Part shown: in pieces, positions 1 to 12,566 of the stretch
Layout: each line of letters starts with the position of its first letter
Position numbering within the stretch: the stretch's first letter is position 1
From: Sorghum bicolor
Taxonomy: Eukaryota > Streptophyta > Magnoliopsida > Poales > Poaceae
NCBI RefSeq assembly: GCF_000003195.3
Contig: NC_012870.2
Coordinates: 54,332,049 to 54,396,048, forward strand
Length of the DNA stretch: 64,000 nt
Direction of reading: 5' to 3'
Program-made: the position numbers and the translations under genes
The notes under the pieces: generated by a model
The model's database searches: none
What the model was told of the DNA's origin: nothing
What the model saw: the letters and a program-made list of their open reading frames with translations, nothing else

Positions 1-1691
1 ACCAATACAAACAGTTAGACCGGGACACCTACAAATACATCCGTACAACGTCGATTCAGTTTTTGATCTCACGTATGCATGCATGTTCTTTTTCGGCTCT
101 TAGGGACATCATCATCTATAGATAACTTTTTGGCATTAGTGACTATGGTGATGCGGTGTCGCTAAAAAAACAGATATATGTACTCTTATCCTTTTTTTTG
201 TTTAGATTATATTAGAATTTATACTCAGATTACTCAGGCAGATCGAGGGATGTATTGGATATAGAATTCCTAGTTATGCAGTTTACCGCAAGAAGTCCTT
301 GTTATTATATATAAAATAGGAGAGTTGTAAATAAATAAACGGAGATAATTTTCAATTTTTACATTCACAAAGTTAGTTTTTGGGGAAGGCCACCGGACGG
401 AAAATAAAAGAGAGAAATTTTTCTTGTCAATATAATGTATAAATATAGATTAATTTACTAAGTGATTTTACAGAAACAATTTTTTAAGTGAGCGTCGTTT
501 TTCATTTGTGTAGTCTGCATGAGTGAGCATCATGTTTTAGCAGGAATTCACGTGCGTGCGTGTGTACACGGACGTGTGCATATATACGTATATGTGCTCG
601 AGGGCAAGTAGCTGGTGGAGTGTGGACACTGATGACCTAAAGACACACACGGTGTCGTCGTCGTAATCAGCATCTCTCTCATCGTCCACAGGGTACGGTG
701 TAGTTGAACATATGAGCAGAGTAAATTTTGGCTGGCGACAAAAGCTGCGGGCTTTGCACCTTTATTAGATTCCCAATTTTTTTATATTATATCAAATATT
801 TAGACGTATGTATAGAGTATATTAAATATATATATATATATAATTATACAATTTGTATGTAATCTATTAGACGATTTTTTAAGCTTAATTAATCTATAAT
901 TGAATGTAAGTTATCAAATAAAATGAAAATATTATAATAACCAAAATTCAAAAAAAAAATCGTGAAAGAAGGCCTTAATTTGCTGCATCCGTAGGTCGTG
1001 GCTTGGGACATGCATGTGCAGTAGTGGCAGTGTTCGGCGCAGCGAGCTTTGACATTTGTCGAAAGCGATGTGTGGTTGAGGTCAACTCTGAGTGTGAGCG
1101 TTTTGTGCTCCCGCATCCTGGCTGAACTGTACCGCAACAAAATCCAGTTCAATCGCCCACGTCAAAAGGGGATAGTCTGTTTGGTTGCACGCCACTATTT
1201 GCCACGTCATAAACAGCTAGCAGCCTCAAAACAAAATTTGTTGTTCCGTTGGTGAAAAGGTTGAGACAAAGAAAAAAAGAGAGTAGAAACTTGCCACAGA
1301 GTGTGATGTTGGCTTTGGACGTCACTTCCGTGATGACGCCGCGGCGCTCATGGAGTGTGGTAAGTTATGTGGCCCCTAACCATACAACCTCTAGACTAAA
1401 TGCATCCACCACACATATATACTTCATAATATTGTCATGATGTTGCTTTGCTTGCTTAGCATCATGCATATAGATACACAACTTTATTTTTTCCTTACAA
1501 ATTTTGTGCACCAGCTTTGTCATCTTCATGTATATTCAATCTGATTGAGTATTAAATTCTTAATTTAGACTTATACCACTACTCTCGCAAATCCAAATTG
1601 TAAGATATTTGACTTTTCTAAATATAGTGTTTTTATTATGTATCAACAATTGTCAAAACTGACTTTCAGGTGTACGTACCACAATTTTCTT
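1..1691. other. intergenic DNA, no gene seen
   Basis: AT-rich sequence with short open frames only. None has a recognisable domain, splice pattern or codon bias. A stretch around 1150-1250 has a 'tgtttggtt' motif like MITE ends, but I could not find a partner end. Confidence 0.6.
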
Positions 1692-1694
1692 TAA

Positions 1695-1927
1695 GGCCTT
1701 GTTTAGTTCGCAAAAAAATTTGTTTTTGGCTACTGTAGCATTTCGTTTTTATTTGACAAACATTGTCCAATCACGGAGCAACTAGGCTCAAAAGATTCAT
1801 CTCACAAATTACAGGTAAATTGTGCAGTTAGTTTTTTTATTTTCGTCTATATTTAATGCTCCATGCATGCGACCAAAGATTTGATGTGACGGGGAATCTT
1901 GAAAATTTTTGCTAACTAAACCAGGCC
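1695..1927. mobile_element. Tourist-like MITE (PIF/Harbinger type)
   Basis: Terminal inverted repeats begin GGCCTTGTTTAGTT on the left and end in AACTAAACCAGGCC on the right. The 233-bp element is flanked by the 3-bp duplication taa (1692-1694 and 1928-1930). Inner motifs such as 'tttgacaaacattgtccaatc' are shared with the element at 57974-58216, so both belong to one family. No coding capacity. Confidence 0.85.
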
Positions 1928-1930
1928 TAA

Positions 1931-3442
1931 GAATCTATTTAAGTATTTCTCAAAATAGGCGTGTGACTGCTCCTAAAAATTGATTTCTACAAAGGCGAGT
2001 ACATTATCGACCACCCTAGAGGTTGTTGACCGTACTTGAAAATTGATTTCCATGTATCCCACTCATGTATATCACATTTTACATAAATAGTAAAAAATAG
2101 TAAAATAAAATTAATTATGCAACTACTAATGTGCCCCTGCGTAGCAAGTCAAATGATTTTTCATGTGAAATATATGTGTGTGCAATTCCTAGGATTCGAA
2201 ACTAGTAACCTCAAGCATAAGGCCCTATTTCATCACACAACACTTTTGATCTCTTTATTAGAAATTAAATGCCTTTATTTTTTTGTGACGGTCTATATAA
2301 TACCGCTTTAAGAAATAATATTTCTATGGTTGGTTTACAAAAACCATATGTGAAAACAGAGATATTTTTACATATTGTTGGTAACACCAATAATCTCATA
2401 TTGTTTTTTATAGGTGATCAGACTTTGGAACCATTGCTAGGTTTTAGATCCTTGCGTGCCTCCAAAAATTCGTTTTCACTAGTGTACACGTGATCGACTT
2501 CATGTGACCCGGTTCTGGTCACCAACTCACTTAGGTTCGCTACCATAACATATCATCCCATAGTTTTTTTAGCAACTGTTTATTAGTTCAGTGATATAAC
2601 TACGACGTGCCGCACTTTCTTAGCACCTTGTCTCAAATGTCATAGACTCATTTTTTCCGAACTTTGCCACAAGTGTGACTTTAATTTTTTCCACCAAATT
2701 TTGTGGTAGACAGTTTGACGAAGGTTTGACGTGGCAAACTGTGATACCAACCAATACCACTTCGACAAACCATGACACCTTTGCATTTTTGTTTAAGGCG
2801 GCGTCAAACCGAATTATGATTTCTAAACTATTGCTAGTGAAGATTCAATCTAACATAGAGCCCGTTCCGCTTGTGTCCTTAGCCAGCCAAGCAGAACACC
2901 TATGCACCATATGTATGGATTAATGGATACATGCCAATTTAATACCATGGTCTAAATATTACCCCCTTTATTTTAAATTATAAAACATTTTGTTTTTTCT
3001 AAATATATTATATTTACTATATATTTAGACATACTGTATATCTAAGTGCATAGCAAAAATTATATACCTAGAAAAGCTTAAACATCTTATAATTTGAAAT
3101 AGAAAGAGCATTGGCTACCTAAAATTAGTCAAAAACTCATCTAAAGAGAGGAACAATGGTTATTTTTTATGAGCCTCAAGGGCTGGCTCTAGATGAAGGA
3201 CAACCAGTACGACTTGGGACAGAGTAGCCATAAACATATATGTAATTAGTAGATAAATTAGACAGATTTAATTTGGAGGCCCAATAATTAGCCCATTTAA
3301 AAATTGACAAATATAAGACATCTAAATCTGTAAATGGATATATATAATAACTAGGCTGGAAATGTGTGCTCTGCCACACGTGCAGTTAAAAAGTTGGAAA
3401 CACCGATTTTAAACAGGATATAACAATATTTTAAGTAGTTTT
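1931..3442. other. intergenic DNA with a probable old MITE
   Basis: No gene recognised. Around 2962-3107 the ends 'ttttaaattataa' and 'ttataatttgaaat' are imperfect inverted repeats about 145 bp apart. This suggests a degraded Stowaway-like MITE of the 'CTCCCTC..' class, but its outermost bases and the TA duplication are not clear. Confidence 0.45.
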
Positions 3443-3445
3443 TAA

Positions 3446-3711
3446 GGCCCTATTTGGATGCAAAGTAACTTTTTTGGAGTTTTGGAAAATACAATAGTTT
3501 TGTAAAATACTTTGATTTTATAGTGCCATCAAATGTTTGGGTGCAACAAACTTTATGTTTTCAAATACCATGGTATTGCTGAAACTATAGTATTTTTAGG
3601 GTTTTCTCTAGATCTCTTTTTTTCTATATCACAGTTTTGCACATAAAATGGCTCTAAAACAACAGTTTTTTGATACTATGGTTTGTAATACTATAACAAT
3701 CAAACAAGGCC
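3446..3711. mobile_element. Tourist-like MITE
   Basis: A 266-bp element with ends GGCCCTATTTGGATG and CAATCAAACAAGGCC (imperfect inverted repeats), flanked by taa at 3443-3445 and 3712-3714. The TWA-type 3-bp duplication fits the PIF/Harbinger superfamily. The interior is A+T rich with no open frame. Confidence 0.8.
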
Positions 3712-4435
3712 TAAACAATATGTGAGTGAATAGTAAATAGCACGTGAACAATGTTTTCATGGGAACAGTAATTGACGTGACCTCAACGGTAGATTGCACA
3801 TAGATAGGCGGGGAGGTTTTCTAGATACATAGCTTTTGTTATACATCTAGTTATATATACACTATTATCTAGTTACATTGTAAAAGTTATGTATCTAAAA
3901 AAAAGATAGAATGACTTATAATTTAGGATGGACAAAGTACGACATAAAACATAAACATATTGTATTCTTAATCTTATTTTTGAAATGTCACTATTCAAGA
4001 ATTTTGGATAAACTAAAGGAGGAGAGAAATTGATTAATAACGGCATAAAAGTCAATGCAACCATTACTGTGCATAAAAGTGGCTACGGTTGGGAGGGAAA
4101 ATTATGCCAAAGAAGATTCTTATGCTTATATAGAGTATTTTCAACATCCATAAATACTTGAAGGAATATTCTGGTGCATAAAGGCATTTAATCACATATG
4201 CTATTTTTGTGCCATCGGAGCAATTCCATTGTCTCCTCTCCGCCGCATCATCTATCACATTCTCCGAGTGTATCACAAATTTGCAAGTCAAAGTCCAACT
4301 CTCAACGCTGCAGGGTTCCTTTCAAACATTCTTCCCCTAGAGGCGGTTGTTCTTTGTCAAAACAGTACAAAGTTGGGAAATCAAGGAACTGAGCTAGCTA
4401 CAAATTGATTCAGACAGAAACTACTAGTACTTATC

Positions 4436-4664
4436 GTCCCGTTTGGTTCAAAGTAAACTTTAACTTATATCATATTGGATATTTGGCACATGCATGAAGT
4501 ATTAAATATAGACTATTTACGAAACAAAAAACACATTTAAAGAATAATTTGCGAGACGATCTTTTAAACCTATTTAGTCCATTATTGAACACTAGTTGTT
4601 ATAGTTATAAATATGCTATAGTACTTGTTAAACTTTACTCCCTCCAACCAAACACGCCGCCAAA
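4436..4664. mobile_element. MITE-like element, superfamily unassigned
   Basis: Ends 'cgtcccgtttggttc' and 'ccaaccaaacacgcc' form imperfect inverted repeats about 230 bp apart. Inner motifs ('attaaatatagac', 'tttgcgagacgat', 'tttagtccatta') recur in many grass MITEs. I do not see a clear target duplication, so the exact ends are uncertain. Confidence 0.55.
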
Positions 4665-4876
4665 GATCTCTATCCCGTACATGTTTGCAAATTTTACGCC
4701 TTGAAGTAGAGAAACAACTATTCCCTCTTCCCTCGAAGAGATGTTGCATGTTTGTACCATTTCAATTTACTATCTTATTCTATGCAAAGATATGTTTCTC
4801 AAATGCACCAAAGCATCTTTCATTTTACGACAAACATATAATAATATATAGGATAAGCAAGTTTTGTATTACAATA

Positions 4877-5100
4877 CTCCCATCGTTCCAAGTTGTAAGG
4901 TCCTATTTGGAACACAGGAATCACGTAAGAATTCACAGAAATCAGTTCAATTTCACGGGAAAACACATGAACATGATTTATGGTTCTGGTTTTTTAATAC
5001 ATAGCTTCAATCACGTACATAGACATAACATGTGTCTAGGTGCATAGCAAATGAGATTTAGAAAAAAGCTAAAACAAATTACAATTTGGTAGGAAGTGAG
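4877..5100. mobile_element. Stowaway-like MITE in the proximal promoter of the kinase gene
   Basis: The left end CTCCCATCGTTCC follows ta (4875-4876), and the right end GGTAGGAAGTGAG is followed by ta (5101-5102). The TA target and CTCCC-type end fit Stowaway (Tc1/mariner). It is unusually long for the core family because of an inner segment starting 'gtcctatttgga'. It lies about 150 bp upstream of the TATA box at 5252. Confidence 0.6.
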
Positions 5101-5251
5101 TACAAGTCACGCATGTATCTACTATCTACACGAGGATAATAAGATGACGGTTTTTGCTCAGTCCTGTGGGCAGCCGTAGAGAATCCGAGGAGCAGGAGTC
5201 CTGTGGGCCGTGCCGGTGCCGTGCTGTTGCTCCCCCTCCCTTCGTCTCGTC

Positions 5252-5259
5252 TATAAATA
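5252..5259 (+). promoter_or_regulatory. TATA box of the inositol phosphate kinase gene
   Basis: TATAAATA sits about 30 bp before a CT-rich stretch (5280-5430) typical of a plant transcription start and leader. The start codon follows at 5594, giving a leader of roughly 310 nt. Confidence 0.75.
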
Positions 5260-5571
5260 CCCTCCCGCTCCCCTCCGCCTGCTTTGCTTCTTCTCCTCCC
5301 CCCCTCTCTCTCTCTTCACACTCGCCTCGCCATTAAACGCAAAGCTCCAAAAAGAAAAAGAAAAAAAAAGAAAACACTTTGTGCGGAAAAAAAAATTCAT
5401 CTTCTCTCTGCTCCTATCCCCATCCCCTCCTAAAATCTTCCTCTCGAACCGTCCCTGTCCGCGAATTCCTTGCCCCCCGATCGCCGCCGATTTTTTTTCC
5501 TGGATTTTCTCCGATTTTTCGAGGTATTTTTCGGTGGGGAGCGGCGGTTCCATTGCCATTCCTCGACGGGG

Positions 5572-5587
5572 GTTAGGGTTAGGGTTT
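5572..5587 (+). promoter_or_regulatory. telo-box-like GGTTAGGGTTAGGG in the 5' leader
   Basis: Two TTAGGG units end a few bases before the ATG at 5594. Telo-boxes (AAACCCTAA) near plant transcription starts are known binding sites for TRB/telobox proteins and occur often in growth and translation genes. Their role in this gene is inferred. Confidence 0.55.
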
Positions 5588-5593
5588 GCGGGG

Positions 5594-8500
5594 ATGAGGG
5601 TGCACGGGGAGGTGTCGGACGATGAGGCTGGGGCCGCGGCGGCGGCTGTGACTGTGGTCGGGGAGACGGTGGTGCCTTCGTCCCCGCCGCCCGCCTCCGC
5701 TGCGGGGCAGCAGCAGCAGCAGCCGCAGCAGCTGGTGGTGGGGTACGCTCTCACCAAGAAGAAGGTCAAGAGCTTTCTGCAGCCCAAACTGCTCGCGCTC
5801 GCCAGGTAAAGAAAAGAAGAGACCTGCTGATCCCCCCCCGCGTCAAAGCCTGGAAATCTTTTGTGTGGTTCTCTCCCCCTCCCCATGAGAAGAGGCGTGT
5901 GGGGGTGCTGTGGACTGTGGTGCCCGATTTGGTTGACTGACTGAAAGTGATGTGGTTTCTGTTTCATTTAATTTTCCCTGGACCAACGCTAACGAAATGG
6001 AAATAGTGGTTAGGAGGCTTAAGACTTTGGGTCAGGTGGGTGGGGGATTTATTAATTGTTCAATCTGCATTCTGATCAGACTATGGTGTTAACCTTGTTG
6101 GACAAATCCTCCTAAGGGAAGTGAATTTTGTTGATTCAGCAGGGTACGAATTGGGGTTGTTGGGGGGGGGGGACTCATTTTATTGTTAACTACTTTGATT
6201 TCTGTGGTTTTGGATGCAATGGAATTGACTGCGTAGTTTCTGTGGACAAGGAAAGATGATCTCGTGACACTTAAGTGCATGCCTAGTGGCTTCTACCTGA
6301 GTTTTCATAGCTTTGGACTTAAGTGTTGGGAGAGGGGGGACATATTATTTTACTAGTGCTGGAAGCAGTCTGGGAGGCTTCTTGTCAAATGTTAATTCTA
6401 ATTCAAGCTTTCAGTATCCACCTAATTTTATATATACAAGTTACATTTGGATGGCATCTTGGATTCTCATATTGGAATATTCTTGTGGATAACTACATCA
6501 CATGTCTTGGATATGTGTTTAAATTGACCAGATGACCAAAATAATCTGCCTGACTGTTTGCCAAAGTCTAAAACTTCCTTGAATTAAGATTCACCCCAAA
6601 TTATACTACAATGTGGATATTAATTATGACTTGACAAAGACTTGGTACATGCTCACATCGATAAAAGATGGTGGAAAAAGGAAATGAAATAATTGGAACA
6701 GGGACATCTTTGTTTTCTCTGTGAGAAGAGAATATTTTCATATTTCTTTTGTAGCATAGTTTGTATAGATTTTGCGTGTTTCAATAGTCTCTGAAGCATT
6801 TAACTTCTGAATCAACTATGTTTGTTGTTGTAGATTTTTTTATTGCAATTATGATGTCTCATGTAGTCATGTACTTGAAAATAGGAAAGGTTGGATGCTT
6901 ATGGTGTACCTGTTAGCTTCCAGCGAATTAAATTGTTAGTATTAGTGTGTGTATAATGTGTAGGTGAAGCATATTAGTCATATTTTTACATCAGATAACA
7001 TATATTCATGTTTCGATTAGTGCATTATCCTTTGTTATATTGGAAGAACATGAAGTTTCTGAACCAACAAAGCTTATGATGAAACTTTGATAATATGTCA
7101 TATGTAGCCTGAGGTTGCTACAGGGATATATGATCATGCAAAAACAGGCTATATTAAGTTTACTTTGAATAGGTTTATATATTATTTCTTGGTTTCCTTG
7201 TTCAAAATCAAGTAGAGCCTACGTAACTCAGGAAATCTTAAAATTTGTTTCCAAGATGTGATTATCCTTTCTACTTCAGCTTCATAAATATTTATTTATT
7301 AATATTGAGGTGTTGGAGCTGCCAGAATTTTTTTTCATTTGTTGCTTTTAGATGATCCTGCTAGTTCATGCTTGTTAATATGATCATTATACTCTTACCT
7401 GCCGTGGTTTTATATCATTTGATGAGCCTTTTTGTAATTCTGCATTTGTTTAGGAAGAAAGGCATTCATTTCGTATCAATTGATGAAACGTGCCCTCTCT
7501 CTGAACAAGGTCCATTTGACATCATTTTGCACAAGGTCCATCCCTATGTCTTTCTCTTGAGGTTCATTAAATTAAATCTTGGATATTGTAGTTTTGGGTA
7601 TCCTTTATTTCTTGCATAGGTTCTTTTGAACATCCAGATGCACTTCTCTGCTTTTGTACTCCCATGTTGATTTTGTTTGCTTTGACTGATTTTCATGCTT
7701 TCTTCTTGTCAGCTTACTAGTAAGGAGTGGCAGCAAGTTTTGGAGGTAAGCTCTGAGCACCAAAGTGGAAGCTTTTTTTTGTGCCATGGATAGTTGTGTA
7801 CACCTGCTAACAGGGTGTGCATCCTGTGTAGCTACTATTATGTTTCTCGTGTAGTTGTTTCTGTTTGCAACATGCATTTAGGCATTATGTTTCAGTTAAA
7901 AGCATGGTTGCAACATTATGAGACTTACTGCAGTACTTTCGCATTAAACATTCTTAATGTAGACTATTGTGTTTTCCTCTGCAATTCAATTTTTTCATAT
8001 TCTTGAAGGATTATCGTGAAGAGCACCCAGAAGTGACTGTCCTTGACCCACCAAATGCTATCCAACATTTGCACAATCGCCAATCAATGCTACAAGAAGT
8101 TGCTGATTTGAACTTGTCCGATGGTTATGGTAATATTTCTTACTGTGTTGGCATTCATGTATTAGCAAATATATTTATGTGATGAGCTATCTTTGCTCTT
8201 GATATTCTTTTAGTGTAAGTTAATTTGATATGTTGTGCTCTAGACTAGAGTAACATAGATCCTAAGAGAGGGAGAGGGGGCACTATTGCAAAGACACAAT
8301 AATGAGGAAATGAACAGTGCAATTGTTTATGTGCTCTTAAATTTATCTGGCATTAGGTGAAATCCTAATTAGACAATATTTAAATTAAATTATTGGTATT
8401 CTTTCGCAAACTATAATTGTATTGGCTTGGGATCAGAGACACTGCTTAGTTGGATAGCTCTACTTTTGAATATTCATAATTGTTTTCTAGCTTGCTTAAA

Positions 8501-11500
8501 ATGTAAAATTACAATTCTAATATTGCCATGTAGCTGGATGAGTTATGTACCTTTTATTCTGGGGAAATAATGTCTCGATCTTCTCTTTATTATTTCTTGT
8601 GATAATTATTATAGGTGAGGTTTGCGCTCCACGACAACTAGTCATCATGAAAGATCCATCTTCTATACCTGATGCAGTTGCTAAGGCTGGACTAAGCTTG
8701 CCTTTGGGTGAGTAATTCACACCTTCCAGTTATGATCATGTTATTTGTCAAAGAAACAACTTGAAAATTTTATATATAGAAAAAAAATATGAACTCCGAA
8801 AATGTACTACACATAGAATTTTTTGCATTGAGCTTACCAGGCCATCTCAACTTTACAACAGGGGCACAAATAGTTGTTTCTTGAAGTGAGTTGTTGACAG
8901 AAATTTATGTGTTTTGAGTAAAATATGACCTAATGTTACGATGATCCTTGTACAGATGTACAGTTATTATTTGTTATTACCTTTGTTTATAGCAATGAAA
9001 AAAGAAAAAATATAGGTAGGGGGACTTCCCTGCCGTTTCCTCAAAAAAAAAAATGTTACGATGATCTAGAATTAGTGGCTTTCATTTTTTTGTTATGAAT
9101 TTATTAGAGTTAGTCTTCCTTTGGTGATTTGCTATTAGATATACAAATATCTTTCTGTTTGTTTTTGAATTAGGCCTGTTCCTGTAGTTTTCTTTGTGTG
9201 CTTCATTGCTGTATACAAAGTGTACCTTTCATGGAAAAGACGCAATTATCAAACTAATTAAGGGTTTCAATCTCTAGGGTTTTTTCGAGTCAAGGACATG
9301 TAGAATTATTTCAAATCTTTTGTTGAAATTGGTTTACATACTAGCTTGTTAATGTTTACCAGGTGAGTAATTAAATGGGAATGTAGGTGAGGCTTGTCTG
9401 GGTATAGAGTGTAACAGGGATATTTGCTGTTACAAAATTGCTCTTGTCCATATTCTTTCCAATTCAACTAACTAAGAATGCGGCAACTTATGGTTTCAAG
9501 AATTCTCTTAAGCATTTAAGTTTTACCTCCATTTCCAAGTTGACTAATTATGAAGGCTGTTTGAATGATTCTCTTGTAATGCTTAAGTTTCACCCCCATT
9601 TATTTTTGGTTCTAGCTTGCCTATGTTCATCTGTTATTGTTCATAAGCTGTATCAATTCAAAACATTACAGGGTAAAGTTTCTGGTGTAAATAATAGTCC
9701 TTGTTTTGCAGTTGCCAAACCATTGGTCGCTGATGGAACATCAAAATCTCATGAGCTATCCCTTGCGTATGTGGAAGCATCGTTGCCTTTGCTTGATCCT
9801 CCTTTGGTTCTCCAGGAATTTGTCAATCATGGTAAATATTTATTTCCTCTCCTGTTTGTATTTGCAAAATATTTGATCTATGCTGCAACTGACATTGCTA
9901 TCTGTACAGGTGGGATCCTATTTAAGGTATATATTGTTGGTGAAACAATACAGGTTGTCCGCAGGTTTTCACTTCCTGATGTCAACACATATGACTTGGG
10001 AAACAATGATGGCATCTTTAGATTCCCAAGAGTTTCATGTGCTACAAATAATGCAGAAGATGCAGATGTTGACCCTTGTATTGCAGGTAATATTTCTGTG
10101 CCAGTAAAATCAATTTAAAATCTGCATTGGTTTAAGCTATTGCAACCTGCTTCACCTAATGATTGATGTCTATGATTTTTTGTTTCTGTTAAAAATGTTG
10201 TACTGAAGCTGTTCAGTCTCTTAGAAGTGTGTACTTGTTAATTTCCCTGTTAATTATATGGTTTTAACTGATGACACTAATTTCTCTTGTGACAGAACTT
10301 CCTCCAAAGCCACTTCTAGAGAAACTTGGCAAGGAGCTTCGACGCCGACTGGTATGAATAAATCTCATTCATATTGGCCCTATGCAACTCTTGACATTGA
10401 TTAGCTCACCTGACACTGTAAAATTTATCAGGGTCTTAGACTGTTTAACATAGATATTATTAGAGAACATGGAAGAAAGGATCGGTACTATGTCATTGAC
10501 ATCAACTATTTTCCTGGTAAGTTATTATTTTCAATATTGTTTGTTGCCTCTACTTCCCCTCCTGTGTGTTTTTGTGCATGCACAGGCTAGTTATAATGGG
10601 TGCAATTTGTGGGGTCTCTAGCTTTCTTAATGATTGCTCTCTTGTTAGATGGAATTTATTTCCCTTCAATGTATGTCTTGGTTGTAAATGTTTATTTTGT
10701 AAGGTTTATGGACATCATATAGCTATTATATAATCGTAGCTGGGAATACTGCTATGGCTGCATTTGTATAAGGCATGGTTAGATGGGTGGCGTAAGCTTA
10801 GCCAGGCTAGGACCATTGGCCAGGCCAGTGAAGACCTGGTTACTCACATGCAAAATGGGTGTGTTTGGTTGGGTTATGGATAGACATCCTGGACTGCATT
10901 GCTTGAGGTAGTGTTTGGTGGGTTGTTTTGTGGGCTGGTCAGGCATCTGTACAGGCAGTGGAGCCAGGGGTGAAGGCCCAAGTTGCACAAGCTGGAGTGC
11001 TGAACCAGGCCCCAGATGAATAAATGGTCAATTTTCACATTCTGATAGAGCCAGGTTATCAGATCTCTGTTGCGCAACTCAGACCTGGCTTAGGGGCTGG
11101 CCCAGCTAACCAAACATGCTGGCCTTTCATTGTTCTAGCCTGGGTAGCCTCCTTAGTATCCAACCCACAGATACATGGACATGTTTAGCTTCATATGTGC
11201 TTCTGGGTGAAATTTAAAGATACATTGAACATGATGATTTAGAATTCACATATTTGGCTTTACTTGACATGAGATTATAGCAACCTCTTTGGGATAAAGC
11301 TGTACATTTCAAGATCAGTTTCACAAATCTGTTGTTGCGTAAGCTTGTTTACCATTTCAGAATTGCTCCCAAAGCATGTATGTTGCGAAATAAAGCGTGA
11401 TATTGTTGCAGTGTTGTGTTTCCTGACTGTTATAGCTTAAATTCTGCAGGGTATGGCAAGATGCCAGGATATGAGCACATATTTACTGACTTCCTGCTAA

Positions 11501-11544
11501 GCCTCGTGCAAAGCAAATACAAGAGGCATCTAAGTGGGAGCTGA
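5594..11544 (+). CDS. ITPK: inositol-tetrakisphosphate 1-kinase (ITPK), 10 coding exons, 357 aa
   Basis: Phosphorylates inositol tris/tetrakisphosphates on the route to phytate and inositol pyrophosphates; ATP-grasp fold, presumably cytosolic or nuclear. Coding exons: 5594-5805, 7454-7535, 7713-7745, 8009-8129, 8615-8707, 9712-9831, 9910-10086, 10296-10351, 10432-10516, 11450-11544. All introns are GT-AG and phases agree; the exon total is 1074 nt. A variable N-terminus with a short Gln run precedes '[17 protein letters not shown]'. Later landmarks are '[16 protein letters not shown]' (exon 4), 'LQEFVNHGG' across exons 6-7, and '[15 protein letters not shown]' across exons 9-10. By family comparison, Asp306, Asp321 and Asn323 would bind the metal. 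The length matches plant ITPKs (about 340-390 aa). From memory the protein closely resembles rice OsITPK2 (linked to drought/salt tolerance), but orthology is not tested here. The ATG is preceded by an open GC-rich leader; I chose it because it gives the family's usual N-terminal length. No defect is seen. Confidence 0.95.
8947..9051 (+). mobile_element. short non-LTR retroposon (SINE or truncated LINE) in intron 5
   Basis: A roughly 105-bp insert ends in 'cccctgccgtttcctc'-like sequence and a run of 11 A. It is flanked by a perfect 15-bp direct repeat, aatgttacgatgatc, at 8932-8946 and 9052-9066. A long perfect TSD plus a 3' poly-A tail is the hallmark of target-primed reverse transcription. 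It lies in the sense direction between exons 5 and 6 and leaves the splice sites untouched. Confidence 0.8.
10859..11119. mobile_element. possible MITE in intron 9 of the kinase gene
   Basis: The ends 'gtgtgtttggttgggtt' and 'agctaaccaaacatgc' are imperfect inverted repeats 260 bp apart, with tgg on both outer sides. The interior is CCAGG/CCTGG-rich and unlike the AT-rich intron around it. The superfamily is uncertain; the 3-bp tgg flank may be chance. Confidence 0.45.
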
Positions 11545-12427
11545 AGCGTGGAGAAGATTCTACTTTTGAGATGGAGGCTATCAACAGATGCCAGCCAGGC
11601 CATGTAACAGTGGCAACTAGATAGGTTTTCCAGTTTGTACATAGCAAGGGGATGGGATGGGTCTTAGCATGAATGAGGTGCCGATGCCTTAACTGAAGGC
11701 ACATACCAGAAATCATGGAAAAATGCAGTGTTTGGGCCGGGGCAGTATCTGAAGAAAGGTTTTGGCTCCGCACCCAGCCTGTGTAAAATCGGTTTTAACT
11801 CAGTGCCCAACCTGTGGAAATCGTTTTACTGAGTGCCAACCTTGGCTTCTTTGCAGCAAGGTGTCGTAGCTAGTCCTTAGAGTTTTTGCTTTCATCTTTT
11901 TGTTACCTAACCGATGCCTCGTTCTTGAATCTTGATGATTGAGAGGTCAGCAAATTTTGCATAGGACTCAAAACATCTGACTGAACTTGTAATGTGAAGG
12001 CCAACTGAAAACTGATGCATCCAGTTAGCAATGTCCGCTGACAGTCCCCTTGAGAGTTTTGGCATCATTTAGCTTGACAGTCCCCTTGAGAGCTGACACT
12101 TTCCTGAAGCTTTTGGTGAGATCGCAAGTCACGCGTAAAAATTGACTTGTGAGTTGTGAACAGAGAGAGGTCATCATTTAGCTTTCACTCTTATTTTCAA
12201 CACATACCAATGCAGCCAACGGCCTGCGACCTCCCATACTCCAGTTACCTGTCTCGTTCATAGCAGCCTGGCCGCACATAGGAAAAACTCCTTCAGTATG
12301 ATGATCACCTTTCGTCACCTGTCAGGCTGTTACATGTCATTATGTCAAGTAAATGCTGTGGACGCGACCTACTGGAAAATCTATTCTCTTCGTCAGATTT
12401 TTTTACAAAAGGTTGTAAAAGCTTTTA
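11545..12427 (+). other. 3' untranslated region of the kinase gene and flanking DNA
   Basis: This follows the TGA at 11542-11544. There is no clear AATAAA signal within 500 bp, so the transcript end cannot be placed. No other gene is seen. Direct short repeats of 'gacagtccccttgagag' occur near 12041 and 12077. Confidence 0.5.
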
Positions 12428-12566
12428 GGCCTTGTTTGGATGTTATCGGATTCACCTCAATCCACATGTGTTGGAGTGGATTGGGGTGAAATTTAGTTCA
12501 AGTTCCACTCAAATCCACCCCAACACATGTATATTGATGCGAATCCGACTACATCCAAACAAGACC
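12428..12566. mobile_element. short Tourist-like MITE
   Basis: The ends GGCCTTGTTTGGATG and CATCCAAACAAGACC are 14/15 inverted repeats. Left flank tta, right flank ttt, so the 3-bp duplication is at best imperfect. The inner half is itself a loose inverted repeat around 'ccaccccaacacatgt', so the RNA could fold into a hairpin. Confidence 0.7.

Noticed and set aside
5210..5967. Long open frames on both strands over the kinase leader and exon 1 (to 199 and 238 codons)
   Set aside because: They arise from GC-rich, CT-rich leader sequence. The plus-strand frame starts with a non-ATG codon, and the real start at 5594 lies within it. The minus frame has no domain.
9438..10118. A 226-codon plus-strand frame
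   Set aside because: It only contains kinase exons 6 and 7 with their introns read through; splice sites and phases give the proper exons.
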